From NCBI RefSeq assembly GCF_023074185.1, contig NZ_JADPKY010000086.1, forward strand, positions 1 through 41,186: a DNA stretch of 41,186 bases, in the 5' to 3' direction. The position numbers and the translations under genes are program-made. The first letter of the stretch is position 1, and every line of letters begins with the position of its first letter. A model generated the notes under the pieces. That model was not told the DNA's origin, ran no database searches, and worked only from the letters and a program-made list of their open reading frames with translations. Shown here in pieces: positions 32,898-41,186 of this stretch. The stretch is from Bradyrhizobium sp. 132. GTDB lineage: Bacteria; Pseudomonadota; Alphaproteobacteria; Rhizobiales; Xanthobacteraceae.

Positions 32898-33220
32898 CTG
32901 AGAGCGCGCATTCGCAGGTACATGCCGCGACTGCCACCGCGCCAATTTCTCGGCCCCACTTTCAATCTCTACATAATGCCGACGAGCGCCAGATCGCGGC
33001 GCCGGCCCAACGCACCTCATCACATTGCTCGATCAGCAATGGTGTGATGGCAAGTCAGAGGCAAAACCGCGCGCAGTTGGAAATGCTACCGCGGGAATCG
33101 GTGGTGATGTTGTTTCGTGGCCCCACAGCGATCGTCACTCGGGACTCACGACCGCAGGCACCTGCTTTGCGAAAGCGTCGGAGCAGCGTCGTGCCTGCAC
33201 ATGCTCTGAGCCGGAGATGA
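32898..33220 (+). pseudogene. Degenerate second copy of rhcC1 (nolW)
   Basis: Plus-strand pieces in different frames match RhcC1: LRARIRRYMPRLPPRQFLGP (versus RIRGHMPDLPPREFLDHL), GPTHLITLLDQQ (versus GPPRFIALVDQT), and EMLPRESVVMLFRGPTAIVTR (versus EMPSRESVLMLYRGASATIVR) up to the same C-terminus ending with SRR/GPR. The signal peptide and most of N0 are deleted and there are frameshifts. Like the intact gene it points away from a minus-strand tts box, so a block of tts box plus rhcC1 was once duplicated. Confidence 0.85.
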
Positions 33221-33295
33221 GTTTCATGAGCACGATGACGCCTCTCCGGGATGTTAAGACGACCGACATTGGCTCGTCCTGCTCCGTCTAAAAGT

Positions 33296-33333
33296 CGTCA
33301 GCTTCTCGAAAGCTCGCCCCCTTAACCTGAAAG
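33296..33333 (+). promoter_or_regulatory. tts box of nopX
   Basis: Reads CGTCAGCTTCTCGAAAGCT followed by CGCCCCCTTAACCTGA, the best match to the published tts box in this window. The first nopX ATG at 33347 is only 13 bases behind it, so a later start is likely. Confidence 0.94.
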
Positions 33334-33346
33334 CCTCGATCTTACG

Positions 33347-35302
33347 ATGTCGATGCCAAGTATTTACCGCAATGGAATGGAAATGAACCTAATGCAGCTC
33401 AACAGCGTTTCGCTGCCCGCCAGTGCAGATCCAGCTCTGTTCGGGCTTGTTCCGGGGGCTTCGTCGGCCTTGGGATCATCCGCGCAGACCCCCGGCCAGA
33501 TTCGGGAAGGCGAACCTTCGATGTTCGAGGCGATGGTATCCATCTGCTCGCGGGAAGAGAAATCCGACGTTCCCTCCACGCCACCGGATCTACTGCAATC
33601 AGAGCGACAGATCCCGCAGGATTCGCTGGACCAGTTGTCAGCGCACTCGAAGGCGGCGATCGAGGCGGTGATGAAGGATCCGGTTTTTTCTTCCTCGGTC
33701 GATTCCTCCTCGGTCGATTCCTCTTCGGTCGACACCCCTGGTGCAGACGCATCGTCGACGGCTGCTCCATCGCCTGACGTACCGAGCACTCCAATCCCAA
33801 GCTCTAGGATCACGTGGAACGGCGGCACGCTCACCAATGCCGAGTTGCAGATCGTGGCAGTGCTGAACCGGCACAAGGACCAATGCCCACTCAGCTGGGA
33901 CTCGATGGCAGCCAAGGCCAGCGATCCGTCGACGCCCCCGGATCTGAAGGAGGCGATCGAAGGATTGCGACGCGATCCAGAGCTCTTCTATGCGATTGGC
34001 TCCCAAGGGGACGGGCGCTGCGGCGGCAAGATCAAGGCCAAGGATCTGTCAGAGTTTTCCGCCAGCCATTCGCAGGTTGCTACATTCCAGGAGCAGCAAG
34101 CGCAAAGCTACGAGCAGAACTATATTCCATCCGACGGCACCTCGAATGGACAAGCATCGGTCATGACGTTGAATGATGCATTGCGCGAGCTTTACAAGTA
34201 TTCTGACTACCTGCCCAAGAATTTGAGCCTGGGCGATTTCAAGCGGATCGTCGACGGCAAAGCCGACATCGGTAAGTGTCCGCCTCAGCTGATCGCGGCG
34301 GCTCAACACTTCCTCGAGCACCCGGACGCCTGGAAGCAGTTGTGCGGTGGTGCGACTGATAAAATCCACAAGGAAGACTTCTTGCAAGTCGCCTCCTCGT
34401 CGATGAATTCCACGCAAAGCGAGCTGAACACGCTCGACACGATCAACAAGAATCAGAACGCCTTCTTCGGGGACGGTGACCTGACACGACACAAGTTGGC
34501 GAGTATGGTCGAGGACAAGACTCTCGACCCGAAGATACGAGAAGCGGCATCGCAACTGCTTTCGGACCCGATCTTGTTCCGTTTGCTAAACAATTCGATT
34601 ACGGGCTACAAGACCCATCAGGAGTTCTTCGATTTAGGCGGCGGGCATACGGTCGACTCCGGTAATATCAGCAACAACGACTTCAGGCACTTCTATAGCA
34701 ACATGTCACCTGCGAACCATACCGTTCAGCAGATCAAGACCCATGTCACCAAGACCGCCGCTGAACAAAATGCAGTCACAGACATGTTGATGGGGGTATC
34801 CGACCAACCCGATGTCGCGTCTCCGAAGAAGAATGGCGGGGTCCTCATGCATGCGGTCGACGACGTAGCCAAGGTGGGCTCGAAGGTGCTCGACTGGGAG
34901 GCCACGGCAGTAGGCCTGCTCGGCGTCGTTCCGGGACTGGGCGAGTTGGCCGATGGCATATCGATGGTGCTCGAGCTCGAGTCGCAAGCATTGAGCCTTC
35001 TGCATACGGGCATTAGCGGAGGTGATATGAAACAGGCTCTGAAAGAGGTTGGCCTTAATCTTGCGGGGCAGGCCATTAGCTTTGTCGCTGGGCCCGAGGT
35101 CAAATTCGCGCTGCGCGAGGGCCTCGCAAAGGAGATGCTCGAACAGACCGTGCAGTTCGGCCTCGATACGGCGATCTCGAAAGTGCAGTCCTATGCCGAG
35201 GACCATTTGGACGACCTGAAGGCACGCCTTAGCGAGCCCATGCAGGCCGCAGGCGTTCCGAGTCAGGTCGCTACGCCGCCGTCGTCTCAGAAGGAGGCCT
35301 GA
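33347..35302 (+). CDS. nopX: NopX (NolX), T3SS translocon protein of the HrpF family
   Basis: Up to 651 residues; starts at 33377 (MEMNLMQ) or 33392 are more likely, because the tts box ends at 33333. After a low-complexity region with VDSSS repeats come three imperfect repeats of about 75-90 residues (near 173-238, 278-352 and 363-453), each with a helix, a 'DP-LF/AWK' turn and an acidic Gly-rich loop (GDGRCGGKIKAKDLSEF, GATDKIHKEDFLQ, GNISNNDFRHF), as in HrpF/NopX. The C-terminus has two hydrophobic stretches (about 518-542 and 568-586), which fit membrane insertion. NopX is held to form the pore in the host membrane. Confidence 0.92.
   Translation: MSMPSIYRNGMEMNLMQLNSVSLPASADPALFGLVPGASSALGSSAQTPGQIREGEPSMFEAMVSICSREEKSDVPSTPPDLLQSERQIPQDSLDQLSAHSKAAIEAVMKDPVFSSSVDSSSVDSSSVDTPGADASSTAAPSPDVPSTPIPSSRITWNGGTLTNAELQIVAVLNRHKDQCPLSWDSMAAKASDPSTPPDLKEAIEGLRRDPELFYAIGSQGDGRCGGKIKAKDLSEFSASHSQVATFQEQQAQSYEQNYIPSDGTSNGQASVMTLNDALRELYKYSDYLPKNLSLGDFKRIVDGKADIGKCPPQLIAAAQHFLEHPDAWKQLCGGATDKIHKEDFLQVASSSMNSTQSELNTLDTINKNQNAFFGDGDLTRHKLASMVEDKTLDPKIREAASQLLSDPILFRLLNNSITGYKTHQEFFDLGGGHTVDSGNISNNDFRHFYSNMSPANHTVQQIKTHVTKTAAEQNAVTDMLMGVSDQPDVASPKKNGGVLMHAVDDVAKVGSKVLDWEATAVGLLGVVPGLGELADGISMVLELESQALSLLHTGISGGDMKQALKEVGLNLAGQAISFVAGPEVKFALREGLAKEMLEQTVQFGLDTAISKVQSYAEDHLDDLKARLSEPMQAAGVPSQVATPPSSQKEA
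33692..33736 (+). repeat. Three 15-bp tandem units inside nopX
   Basis: The unit TCCTCGGTCGATTCC occurs twice without change and a third time with four substitutions. It encodes SSVDS repeats in the disordered N-terminal region of NopX, a site open to copy-number change. Confidence 0.85.
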
Positions 35303-35409
35303 AAGGCCAGTTGCGGGTAAGGTGCGATTCGTATCTACCTTTTCAGGGACGGACGCTTGCAACTTCTGCGCCGCTCGACAGTACGGCCTCGAGAAAGTCG
35401 GTATGTGCC

Positions 35410-36270
35410 ACGTCATCAGGGCGAAGCCGCCGCTCGGCAAGCGGCGGAAGAACGCGCGCTGCACTCGAGGCGCACCCCACGCGCGATGAAAGTCGCCTGT
35501 AAAAGCCGCCGAGCGCGGTGTTTGTACGGCCCACGGTTACGGCAGCAAGGCGAAGAAGTGCCGCCGCCCTAGCGCCGGATCCGCGCGTTCGGGACGAGAG
35601 CATTCTGCCGCCGGACACCTTGTCGTTCGGCGCCAGTCCCAGCCAGGAGGTAAAATGCTTTGCACTTCGCCACGAGGAGAGGTCGTCGCCCCATTCAGCG
35701 ATCAGCTTCAGCGAGAGGTAAGGACCGAGGCCGTCGAGCGTGGTGATGTCCTTTCCGAGCAACGGAACAGCGCCACGCGGACGTTCGTAAGCTAGAGCGT
35801 TCGCCTGATCGGTTCGATTCCGACGCGCCTTCAACACGGCTTCGATCCGGGGCGTCGCAGACAGATGCTTTCTCGTGGTAGGGGTCCTAAAGCGCAAGTG
35901 CCTGCTCGAGCGCAAACAGGCGCTCGGCGCGATAGCTTCCGGTGAGCGCGTTCACGATCGTCTCCGCGCTAGCGTGGCAACTGTAATGGCGCAAGCACGC
36001 CAGCGCCTCAGGATCGCGCGGATGAGGCGCAGCCGGTGGCGCCGGTGATGTCGGCGAGACCTGGGAGTTGAAGATTATCTCCGTCAAGGCCTTGTGCATA
36101 TGCTTGATGTGGGAGGCCGCGTACCCAATCAGACGCTCGCGCTGGCGCACGTAGGCTCGCAGCTCCGCAATCTGTCCTTTGGGCCGAAAGCTGGCTCGCG
36201 ACAGCCCAAACGAATGGAGCCGCTGCAGCCACTGCGCATCGGTGATATCGGGCTGCCTCGAGCATCGGCA
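35410..36270 (-). mobile_element. IS110-family transposase, frameshifted
   Basis: The minus strand reads DITDAQWLQRLHSFGLSRAS and FRPKGQIAELRAYVRQRERL (N-terminal half), CHASAETIVNALTGSYRAER, then in another frame LDGLGPYLSLKLIAEWGDDL, FTSWLGLAPNDKVSGGRML and RSRTRGSGARAAALLRLAAV-like sequence of the C-terminal transposase_20 domain. Both domains of IS110 are present, but the beginning of the RuvC-like domain and the reading frame are lost. Located immediately after nopX. Confidence 0.82.
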
Positions 36271-36408
36271 CCACTTCTGACTCAAAACACATCGGCCAAC
36301 CGGTCCGGCCGGCGACGGCCGCGCCACCCTTCTTCTGCGATGGTAGGCGGGGTTGTTCTGGGTCCGATACGCGGTTGACGGACTAAACGACGCCTTGGCG
36401 GCGGCCAC

Positions 36409-36717
36409 TGGCGGGCTGACGGTACTTCGTGTAGAGCCTTCTGTCGTTGCCGCCCGTGATGCAAGAAGTTTCTGACCCGTTCGGCGTGTGGACGATGCGC
36501 TCTTCTGTCAGGCCTTCCTTTACGGCGTCCTCAGAAGCCGCTGGCCGGTATGGTGATCCGCGGATCAAGTCCAATTCTCATCTCCGAGCACCTCGACTCT
36601 TCAGCTCTAACTGGTTTTCCTGATCCAGATCTGTTCGATCGTTCCGCCCATTAGGGTCGTCCCCTTCTCACACCCTTCACCAACGTCAGGCTATTTCGTG
36701 CTGCATTCGTCATGATG
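36409..36717. other. Stretch without a recognised gene
   Basis: Between two IS remnants; no frame matches a known family. It may include IS ends, but no clear inverted repeats were found by eye. Confidence 0.4.
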
Positions 36718-36835
36718 CCGTCACCTCCTGCGCTGGGTTCCGATAATCCACCTTCCGGGTGGCCATGGCCCAAATCGTCCGAGCCATCTTGGTCGCGAAG
36801 GCGATCGCCACGAGCAGTGCGCGGCTTCCGCGAGA
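36718..36835 (-). mobile_element. Short C-terminal fragment of another IS110-type transposase
   Basis: The minus strand reads LLVAIAFATKMARTIWAMAT followed by RKVDYRNPAQEVTAS and a stop, the usual end of IS110-group transposases ('NKMARTIWAM'). No matching upstream part was found in frame. Confidence 0.6.
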
Positions 36836-37460
36836 GCGTTTCGGCGAGCACAAGAGCTGCGTTTGCGCTCAGGTAATCTACCACTTCGCCGGCGGCCAGA
36901 CCGTCGTCCGCCACTGATCCAGCAGAGCTGGCTCGAGACCGGAAGACGAGCCGCGGGCGTGGTAGTCGATGGCTCAGCTCCGGCTGCCTGTCTTCTCGAC
37001 TCGGCTTCGGAAGGCGGAGCTTCCATGAGTTCGAGCACGGCGCGCCCCTTCCTACGCCAACCGCCGTTCAGGCGCTCGTCGAACGGCAGTGCCACGTAGT
37101 AGGCGACGTCATCCGGAGTCACTCTCGCGATCGCGTTGCGCGCCACGCGCCCACCCGAATATCCAGTCGACACTGCGTGCAGTTCGCTGCCTCGGACTGG
37201 GAGTGCCACCAGGTCGAGCAAGCCATCCAGCGCACGAGACGCTCGGGCGGCGGTGGAAGTCGCTTTCCTCGCGGCGAGCTCGACGCCTCGGCGGGTCCGA
37301 GTGCCCCGCATCATGTTCCCCTTGCGACGTGCCGCTTGCACCAGTCCAGCACCTCCTCGCCTCGTGCTGGGTGGACAACGTGGAAGCCTGCATCGCGCAA
37401 CGCCTCGACGATACGCGGTCGAGCTGCCCAAAGGGGTCGGATTTTCCCTTTATGCGCTGG
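36836..37460. other. Decayed stretch before nopP
   Basis: A long minus-strand frame (36721-37431) crosses this region, but its protein is low-complexity and resembles no family apart from the IS110 tail in another frame. Probably IS debris. Confidence 0.45.
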
Positions 37461-37494
37461 CGTCAGCTTACGGACAGCTAAGCTGTCTATCAAG
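37461..37494 (+). promoter_or_regulatory. tts box of nopP
   Basis: Reads CGTCAGCTTACGGACAGCT followed by AAGCTGTCTATCAAG. It lies 57 bases before the nopP ATG and differs from other boxes by TACGG in place of TTCTCG-like centres, but both half-sites are kept. Confidence 0.88.
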
Positions 37495-37551
37495 CGGGTA
37501 AGGTCTAACGACCTGAAGCAATGCAAGACGTATGATCCAGGTGCAGTCGTC

Positions 37552-38361
37552 ATGTACGGTCGAGTTAACAATTGGCCCGATATTCCGGCCGAAGAAAGAT
37601 ATCATCGGGCAGCAAACGCTGAGGAAGCGGGTGCCGAAAGCCAGGGCTTCGCGGATGCGTTCGCTAGAACGCGATTGCAGGAGTCCGCTGGCAGCTCACC
37701 TTCGCAACCGAGTTATTCCCTCGTTCGAAAACCTCCTGTGGTCGAGATCGACAGAGCTACCTTCAGGACAGAAGTGAGGACCTTTCATGGCGACGCAATC
37801 AACCGCATCGCCAACAATCCACACGAGTACTCGGAATTTGTATCCGCAAGAGCTAAGCGCACAGCAGAGGTCGCTAAGGAATACGGTATCAGAAGAGATT
37901 CAGAAGACGCCCGATATTACAGCTACCAATTAGGAAATGTGAGCGTTGGCCTCCAAAGAACGGAGGCCGGATTCAACATGACTGAGTTCGAAAGCGATAA
38001 GTGGCGAAAACAGTTCCCTGGACGAAGTGAAGTCACCTCAATTGTTGATTTTCAGGTTGCTCATCCGCTTGTCGCGAACGCCGGCGATATTCTGCTCGAA
38101 CATCAACTTCGGCAAGACGGCGAACGACCATTGGTGAACTGGCGTCCTGCTAATGCAGAAGCGAAGGCCCGCGCAGAGACAATGGGCTTCGTTGAAGTGG
38201 ACGAGGACGACATGGTACTTGACCCCACTCAGTCCGCCCAGTGGACAAAAAACAGCCTCGGTGAATGGCAGCGGGCAACTAAATCTCAGCTTTATCTCTC
38301 CAAGGTCGATAGTGATACTGAGGTTGCAGCAGATTCCGAAGAGGATGGTGACTTTATGTAA
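37552..38361 (+). CDS. nopP: NopP, T3SS effector
   Basis: The 269-residue protein begins MYGRVNNWPDIPAEERY; ATG 37552 is chosen because it follows an AGGTG ribosome site and the tts box, and gives the usual NopP length (about 270). The longer frame from 37177 would run through the tts box. It is hydrophilic with no signal peptide. Visible blocks are PPVVEIDRATFRTEV, DAINRIANNPHEYSEF, VAHPLVANAGDILLEHQLRQ and MVLDPTQSAQWTKNSLGEWQ. NopP is a rhizobial effector that is phosphorylated by plant kinases and can govern host compatibility. A broken second copy is at 10296-11078. Confidence 0.9.
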   Translation: MYGRVNNWPDIPAEERYHRAANAEEAGAESQGFADAFARTRLQESAGSSPSQPSYSLVRKPPVVEIDRATFRTEVRTFHGDAINRIANNPHEYSEFVSARAKRTAEVAKEYGIRRDSEDARYYSYQLGNVSVGLQRTEAGFNMTEFESDKWRKQFPGRSEVTSIVDFQVAHPLVANAGDILLEHQLRQDGERPLVNWRPANAEAKARAETMGFVEVDEDDMVLDPTQSAQWTKNSLGEWQRATKSQLYLSKVDSDTEVAADSEEDGDFM

Positions 38362-38862
38362 TGCCCAGATCCGCAGGCATTCATGTTTGGGCAGGCGGTG
38401 GAGCAAGGAGCGCAGGCAAACGGAGAGCTGCGGCAAAGGTCAAGCCTCAGCCGAGCGAAACCGACAATTCGACTGGATCCGCGAGGTACTTTGTAACAAG
38501 GCACCAATGTTCACCATCAGGCCCGTCCGAAGTGATTTCGCCGTTTGATGCGCCAATCTGAGGGAGATAGGGTGTCTCGGCCAATTCGGTCGAAGACACC
38601 AAATCAGGAGAGATGTCGAGCGAATTGAGCCACAGCAGCCATGCGCTCTGATCCTGGCGCTAAGCTCTGCGCCGCTGCCGCCGACCTTAAAGGACGGACG
38701 TGTTGACCGGCGCGATGTGGCCCGTCCTGAACCGGCTTAATGCCAGATGCGATCTCGACAAGCTTGTGTGCGGCGGCTTCGGAGCCAAGCTAGCCTGATC
38801 GGCGGAAATCTCATCAGGCTCGGACTGACTCGCTGCCGCCAAGCATCGTGGAATCGTCGCCG
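38362..38862. other. Stretch after nopP without a recognised gene
   Basis: TGCCCA (38365-38370) and TGGGCA (38388-38393) can form a small hairpin directly after the nopP stop, but there is no T-run. The rest shows no gene. Confidence 0.4.
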
Positions 38863-39150
38863 CTAAGAAGGCGGTTTGAGCGCCTGCGACCGGACACCTG
38901 CTTGCCACAGGATGATCAGGATTGATGTCAGCAAATCCCTCAGCCAGGCGATCACGCGGCGGAGGTTGTGGCTGACGGCGGTGAGGATGACGTTGCTGGC
39001 ATCGCACACACGCCCCTTGGGATCGCAGCGGCCGAGGTGGCCGTCGCTCTTCATGTGGGCAATGATGGGCTCGATGGCTGAACGGCGCCGGAGCTCGCGC
39101 TCGATGACGCCGAAGACGCCGGAGCGGCCATGCTCCGCCTGTGATCGACA
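38863..39150 (-). mobile_element. IS5-family transposase C-terminal remnant
   Basis: The minus strand reads MKSDGHLGRCDPKGRVCDAS followed by NVILTAVSHNLRRVIAWLRD, preceded in another frame by IEPIIAH; this is the C-terminal part of IS5 (ISL2/ISBj-like) transposases with 'IEPxIxHxKxDGxLGRN'. The N-terminal and most of the catalytic domain are missing. Confidence 0.82.
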
Positions 39151-39697
39151 CGATGCTTGCCACGACCGCGAAAGGCCGGTCCTCGGAGGGATGGGCCCTG
39201 AATGGCGAACGAAAATCGGGCGAGGCCGAAGCCTGGCCCGGTGCGGCTCAACGGAACGCCTCCATCTGCAGCTCGGACGCCATGCGATCCACGGTCTGGC
39301 CCGGATTTTCGACCGGACGCCTCGAAATCAATGGTCGTGCTGAAGCCTTCGCCGTGTTCGATCTGGGGGCAGCACCGGGAAAGCCGCTATGGCCAGGCTC
39401 ATCGACTTCGGCCGGGGTCTCGGATCAGGGGAAAGGTGCGGGATGGGTCACCAGGAAACCTGAGAGATCCCGTTGTTGTCCACATGGAAAGCCCGCGCGG
39501 AGCGCCGGCGTTAACAACGCTCCTGGCCCCATGTCCGGACTTTGTGGCGCGTCAATCAACTTGAGACAAGGCGGCCAAGTTAAGCGATAATTGACGCTGG
39601 CCGCCGGCTTGGCAAGCGCTGATTGACACTGCGCGACAATGAAGCGGTACTGCCGTATGCCTCATGGAGGAGTGTTCCCGAAGAAGCGATCGTTGGC
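39151..39697. other. Stretch without a recognised gene
   Basis: Several open frames overlap on both strands, but none is recognisable. Flanked by IS remnants on both sides. Confidence 0.4.
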
Positions 39698-40321
39698 TCA
39701 TTTATTTTGCTCCCGAGAAGACGGACGGCCGGTACCTGGGAGGCCGGTCCAGCTGGCCGGGTTGCGCAACGACCGGCCTCCCTCCTCATCGAACCGCCCT
39801 GGATGATCTTCCGATCCAAACAGCAGCGCGCTTGCCTCCTCGCTGCGCCAGGATTTGACGCGGCGCTGAAGCGTTCGCAGCAACTTATCCGGATAGCAGA
39901 TATTCCGCCTGCAGCCTTATCAGGAGCTCGGCGCCGTTTCGCCACGGCTCGGCCTTGAACCACTCCTGCAGCTGTGGGGTCGCCTAAACGAGCGGATCAG
40001 GGGACGACGACCTCGCTTCGCTTTGAGGATCGGACGGTCCGTCCGTCGAGATGCGCCCTCTTTCCAAGCCGTTCGCAAGCTGTCGAGGAAGAAGTCGATG
40101 GGCGGGGCCGCAGTAATGGAATCGCCCGACGACTTCACGTCGGCAAGGTCGGCCAGACGTTGCTGCGCAGACCGAATGTTACGGAGCAACGCGACCGGGT
40201 CCAAGCTGAAGCAGATTTCCTGCAGTCGGGCCAGAACCGCATCGGAGGTATGTGGGTTAGCTGTCAGCCGCTCATGCGGCGGCGTCGGTGCCACTATTAG
40301 ATTTACGGACGCGTGCGCCAT
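39698..40321 (-). mobile_element. Integrase-type transposase C-terminal remnant
   Basis: The minus strand reads LARLQEICFSLDPVALLRNI, then PPIDFFLDSLRTAWKEGASR and, in another frame, MLRTLQRRVKSWRSEEASAL. This resembles the C-terminal end of the long DDE-type (IS21/IS481-like) transposases common in Bradyrhizobium. The exact family is uncertain; the catalytic domain is missing. Confidence 0.6.
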
Positions 40322-40438
40322 CGCGCTATCAGCTTGAATGACGGCTGTAAGAAGTTCACGAACAGGCGCACTGAGCGATAGAGTTCTGCGAGCAACGCAG
40401 CCGAGCTATCGCCAAATTTTGGTGACGGCCGGAGCCGG

Positions 40439-40700
40439 TCAGGCGGCGGCGGTTATGGGCTGACGGTCGGTCGGCTTGGCGATGACCTCGATCCCATCAT
40501 TGAATGTCACACCGACAACGAGTTTTGGCAACTGGTTGTGGCCATCGAGACGAGGCCAGCTTCTCTGCGCGGCCTCGAGCAGTTTGAAGACCATCGCGAG
40601 TGCCGTCTTGTTGGACAGGCAGCCCTTCGATCGGATGGTGCGGTGGCGAACGGTGGCGAAGGTGCTTTCGATGGGGTTGGTAATCGGTATGAGATTTCTC
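40439..40700 (-). mobile_element. IS256-family transposase C-terminal remnant
   Basis: The minus strand reads TNPIESTFATVRHRTIRSKG followed by CLSNKTALAMVFKLLEAAQR and a stop after PITAAA, the well-conserved end of IS256-family transposases. The upstream part is in other frames and decays within about 150 bases. Confidence 0.85.
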
Positions 40701-40929
40701 GGTGCCAACGTTCCGCTGCGGTGTTCTGCGTCGTGGCGTATGGTGCGACCATCGGGACAGAGGCACCGGGAGCACGATGTGCGGGCAGGCCGATGCATTC
40801 GATGAGCCGCGAGCTCGAGTTAGTAGCTGGCCGCCTCTGCGACTCGCCCGGTTGCGCTGAGAGCGCGAATCCGTAGTTGTCGTGTCGCCCGTAGCTCCCG
40901 TCATGTGGTCTGATTGGCAGGAGGTGCGA

Positions 40930-41186
40930 ATGCGACGGGTGATTGGCATCGAGGTCCACCGAACTTTCGGGGAGGTGGTGATTTGGGAGGATGGCAGGCT
41001 CCGACATGCGGGCCGGGTTGATATGACGCGGACTGCGTTGGAGGGATTTGGCAAGACCCTGCTGGCCAGTGATGAGGTGGTGGTCGAAGCGACCGGCAAC
41101 AGCATGGCGGTATCGCGGGTTCTGGCACCGTTCGTGGCACGGGTGATTATCGCCAATCCGCTGCAGGTGAAGGCGATCGCCCAGGC
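40930..41186 (+). mobile_element. IS110-family transposase, N-terminal part (cut by window end)
   Basis: An open frame from the ATG at 40930 to the window edge reads MRRVIGIEVHRTFGEVVIWE, VDMTRTALEGFGKTL, DEVVVEATGNSMAVSRVLAP and NPLQVKAIAQA. This is the RuvC-like DEDD domain of an IS110-family transposase. The first catalytic residue is normally Asp (GIDVH) but is Glu here (GIEVH); the second acid (EAT) is present. Whether the element is intact cannot be seen. Confidence 0.85.

Noticed and set aside
33692..33736. Short regular repeats as a possible CRISPR
   Set aside because: Units are contiguous without spacers and lie in frame inside nopX; no CRISPR array or cas gene is seen anywhere in the window.
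34706..35464. 252-residue minus-strand frame opposite nopX
   Set aside because: Shadow of the nopX coding strand, no recognisable domains, no promoter.
36721..37431. 236-residue minus-strand frame before nopP
   Set aside because: Low-complexity Arg/Ala-rich translation; the recognisable IS110 tail is in another frame, so this frame itself is not a gene.
37177..37551. In-frame upstream extension of nopP to 37177
   Set aside because: The frame runs through the tts box, the extra 125 residues are low-complexity, and 37552 gives the normal NopP length.

Overview
The window reads as a Bradyrhizobium-type soybean/legume symbiont chromosome crossing into its symbiosis island. The first 4.7 kb is ordinary high-GC alphaproteobacterial core: the 5' end of cheA, chpT, a cysQ-type phosphatase, a YHS-domain protein, an EipA/DUF1134 envelope protein and a membrane-anchored coiled-coil protein. 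It ends at an intact tRNA-Val(CAC) gene at 4744-4818. From that tRNA onward the base composition, gene density and gene content change abruptly. tRNA-Val is the known attachment site of the B. japonicum/diazoefficiens symbiosis island, so the tRNA is taken as the left island border. No integrase is present in the window.

The border zone (about 4.8-12.2 kb) holds few intact genes. It contains decayed pieces (a pabB-like gene, a possible Dabb-domain fragment, a group II intron 3' part with domain V, a broken second copy of nopP) and one long intact gene (7134-9512, minus) that carries its own tts box and is probably an unclassified type III effector.

The core of the window is a rhizobial type III secretion system (T3SS, Rhc family). 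The control gene ttsI (12590-13279) lies downstream of two nod boxes (11619-11665 and 12193-12238), which links flavonoid/NodD signalling to TtsI. It is followed by the outer-membrane secretin rhcC2 and a CpaD-like lipoprotein. Convergent to these, one tightly overlapping minus-strand operon runs nopB-rhcJ-nolU-nolV-rhcN-(y4yJ)-rhcQ-rhcR-rhcS-rhcT-rhcU from a tts box at 23961-23997; rhcC1 (nolW) is divergent from nopB. A graveyard of IS256, IS110, IS21 and IS3 remnants (25-27.5 kb) separates this from a second minus-strand operon: two small nopA/nopC-type genes, rhcD, an SctX-position gene, a TPR SctY-position gene, rhcV and a small lipoprotein. That operon is driven by a tts box at 32824-32859. 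A degenerate second copy of rhcC1 lies divergently next to that box, followed by the translocon gene nopX with its own tts box. After more IS debris comes the intact effector gene nopP with its tts box, then IS5, integrase-type and IS256 remnants and an IS110 transposase cut by the window end.

Together the genes encode an almost complete injectisome (export gate RhcRSTUV, ATPase RhcN with NolU/NolV/Y4yJ/RhcQ, rings RhcD/RhcJ, split secretin RhcC1/RhcC2, pilus NopA/NopB/NopC, translocon NopX) with its regulator and at least two candidate effectors. The most notable oddities are: a Glu in place of the phospho-acceptor Asp in TtsI, the absence of the NPTH autocleavage motif in RhcU, fossil duplicates of rhcC1 and nopP, a tts box shortened by exactly one repeat unit in front of the dead nopP, and two nod boxes of different length upstream of ttsI.
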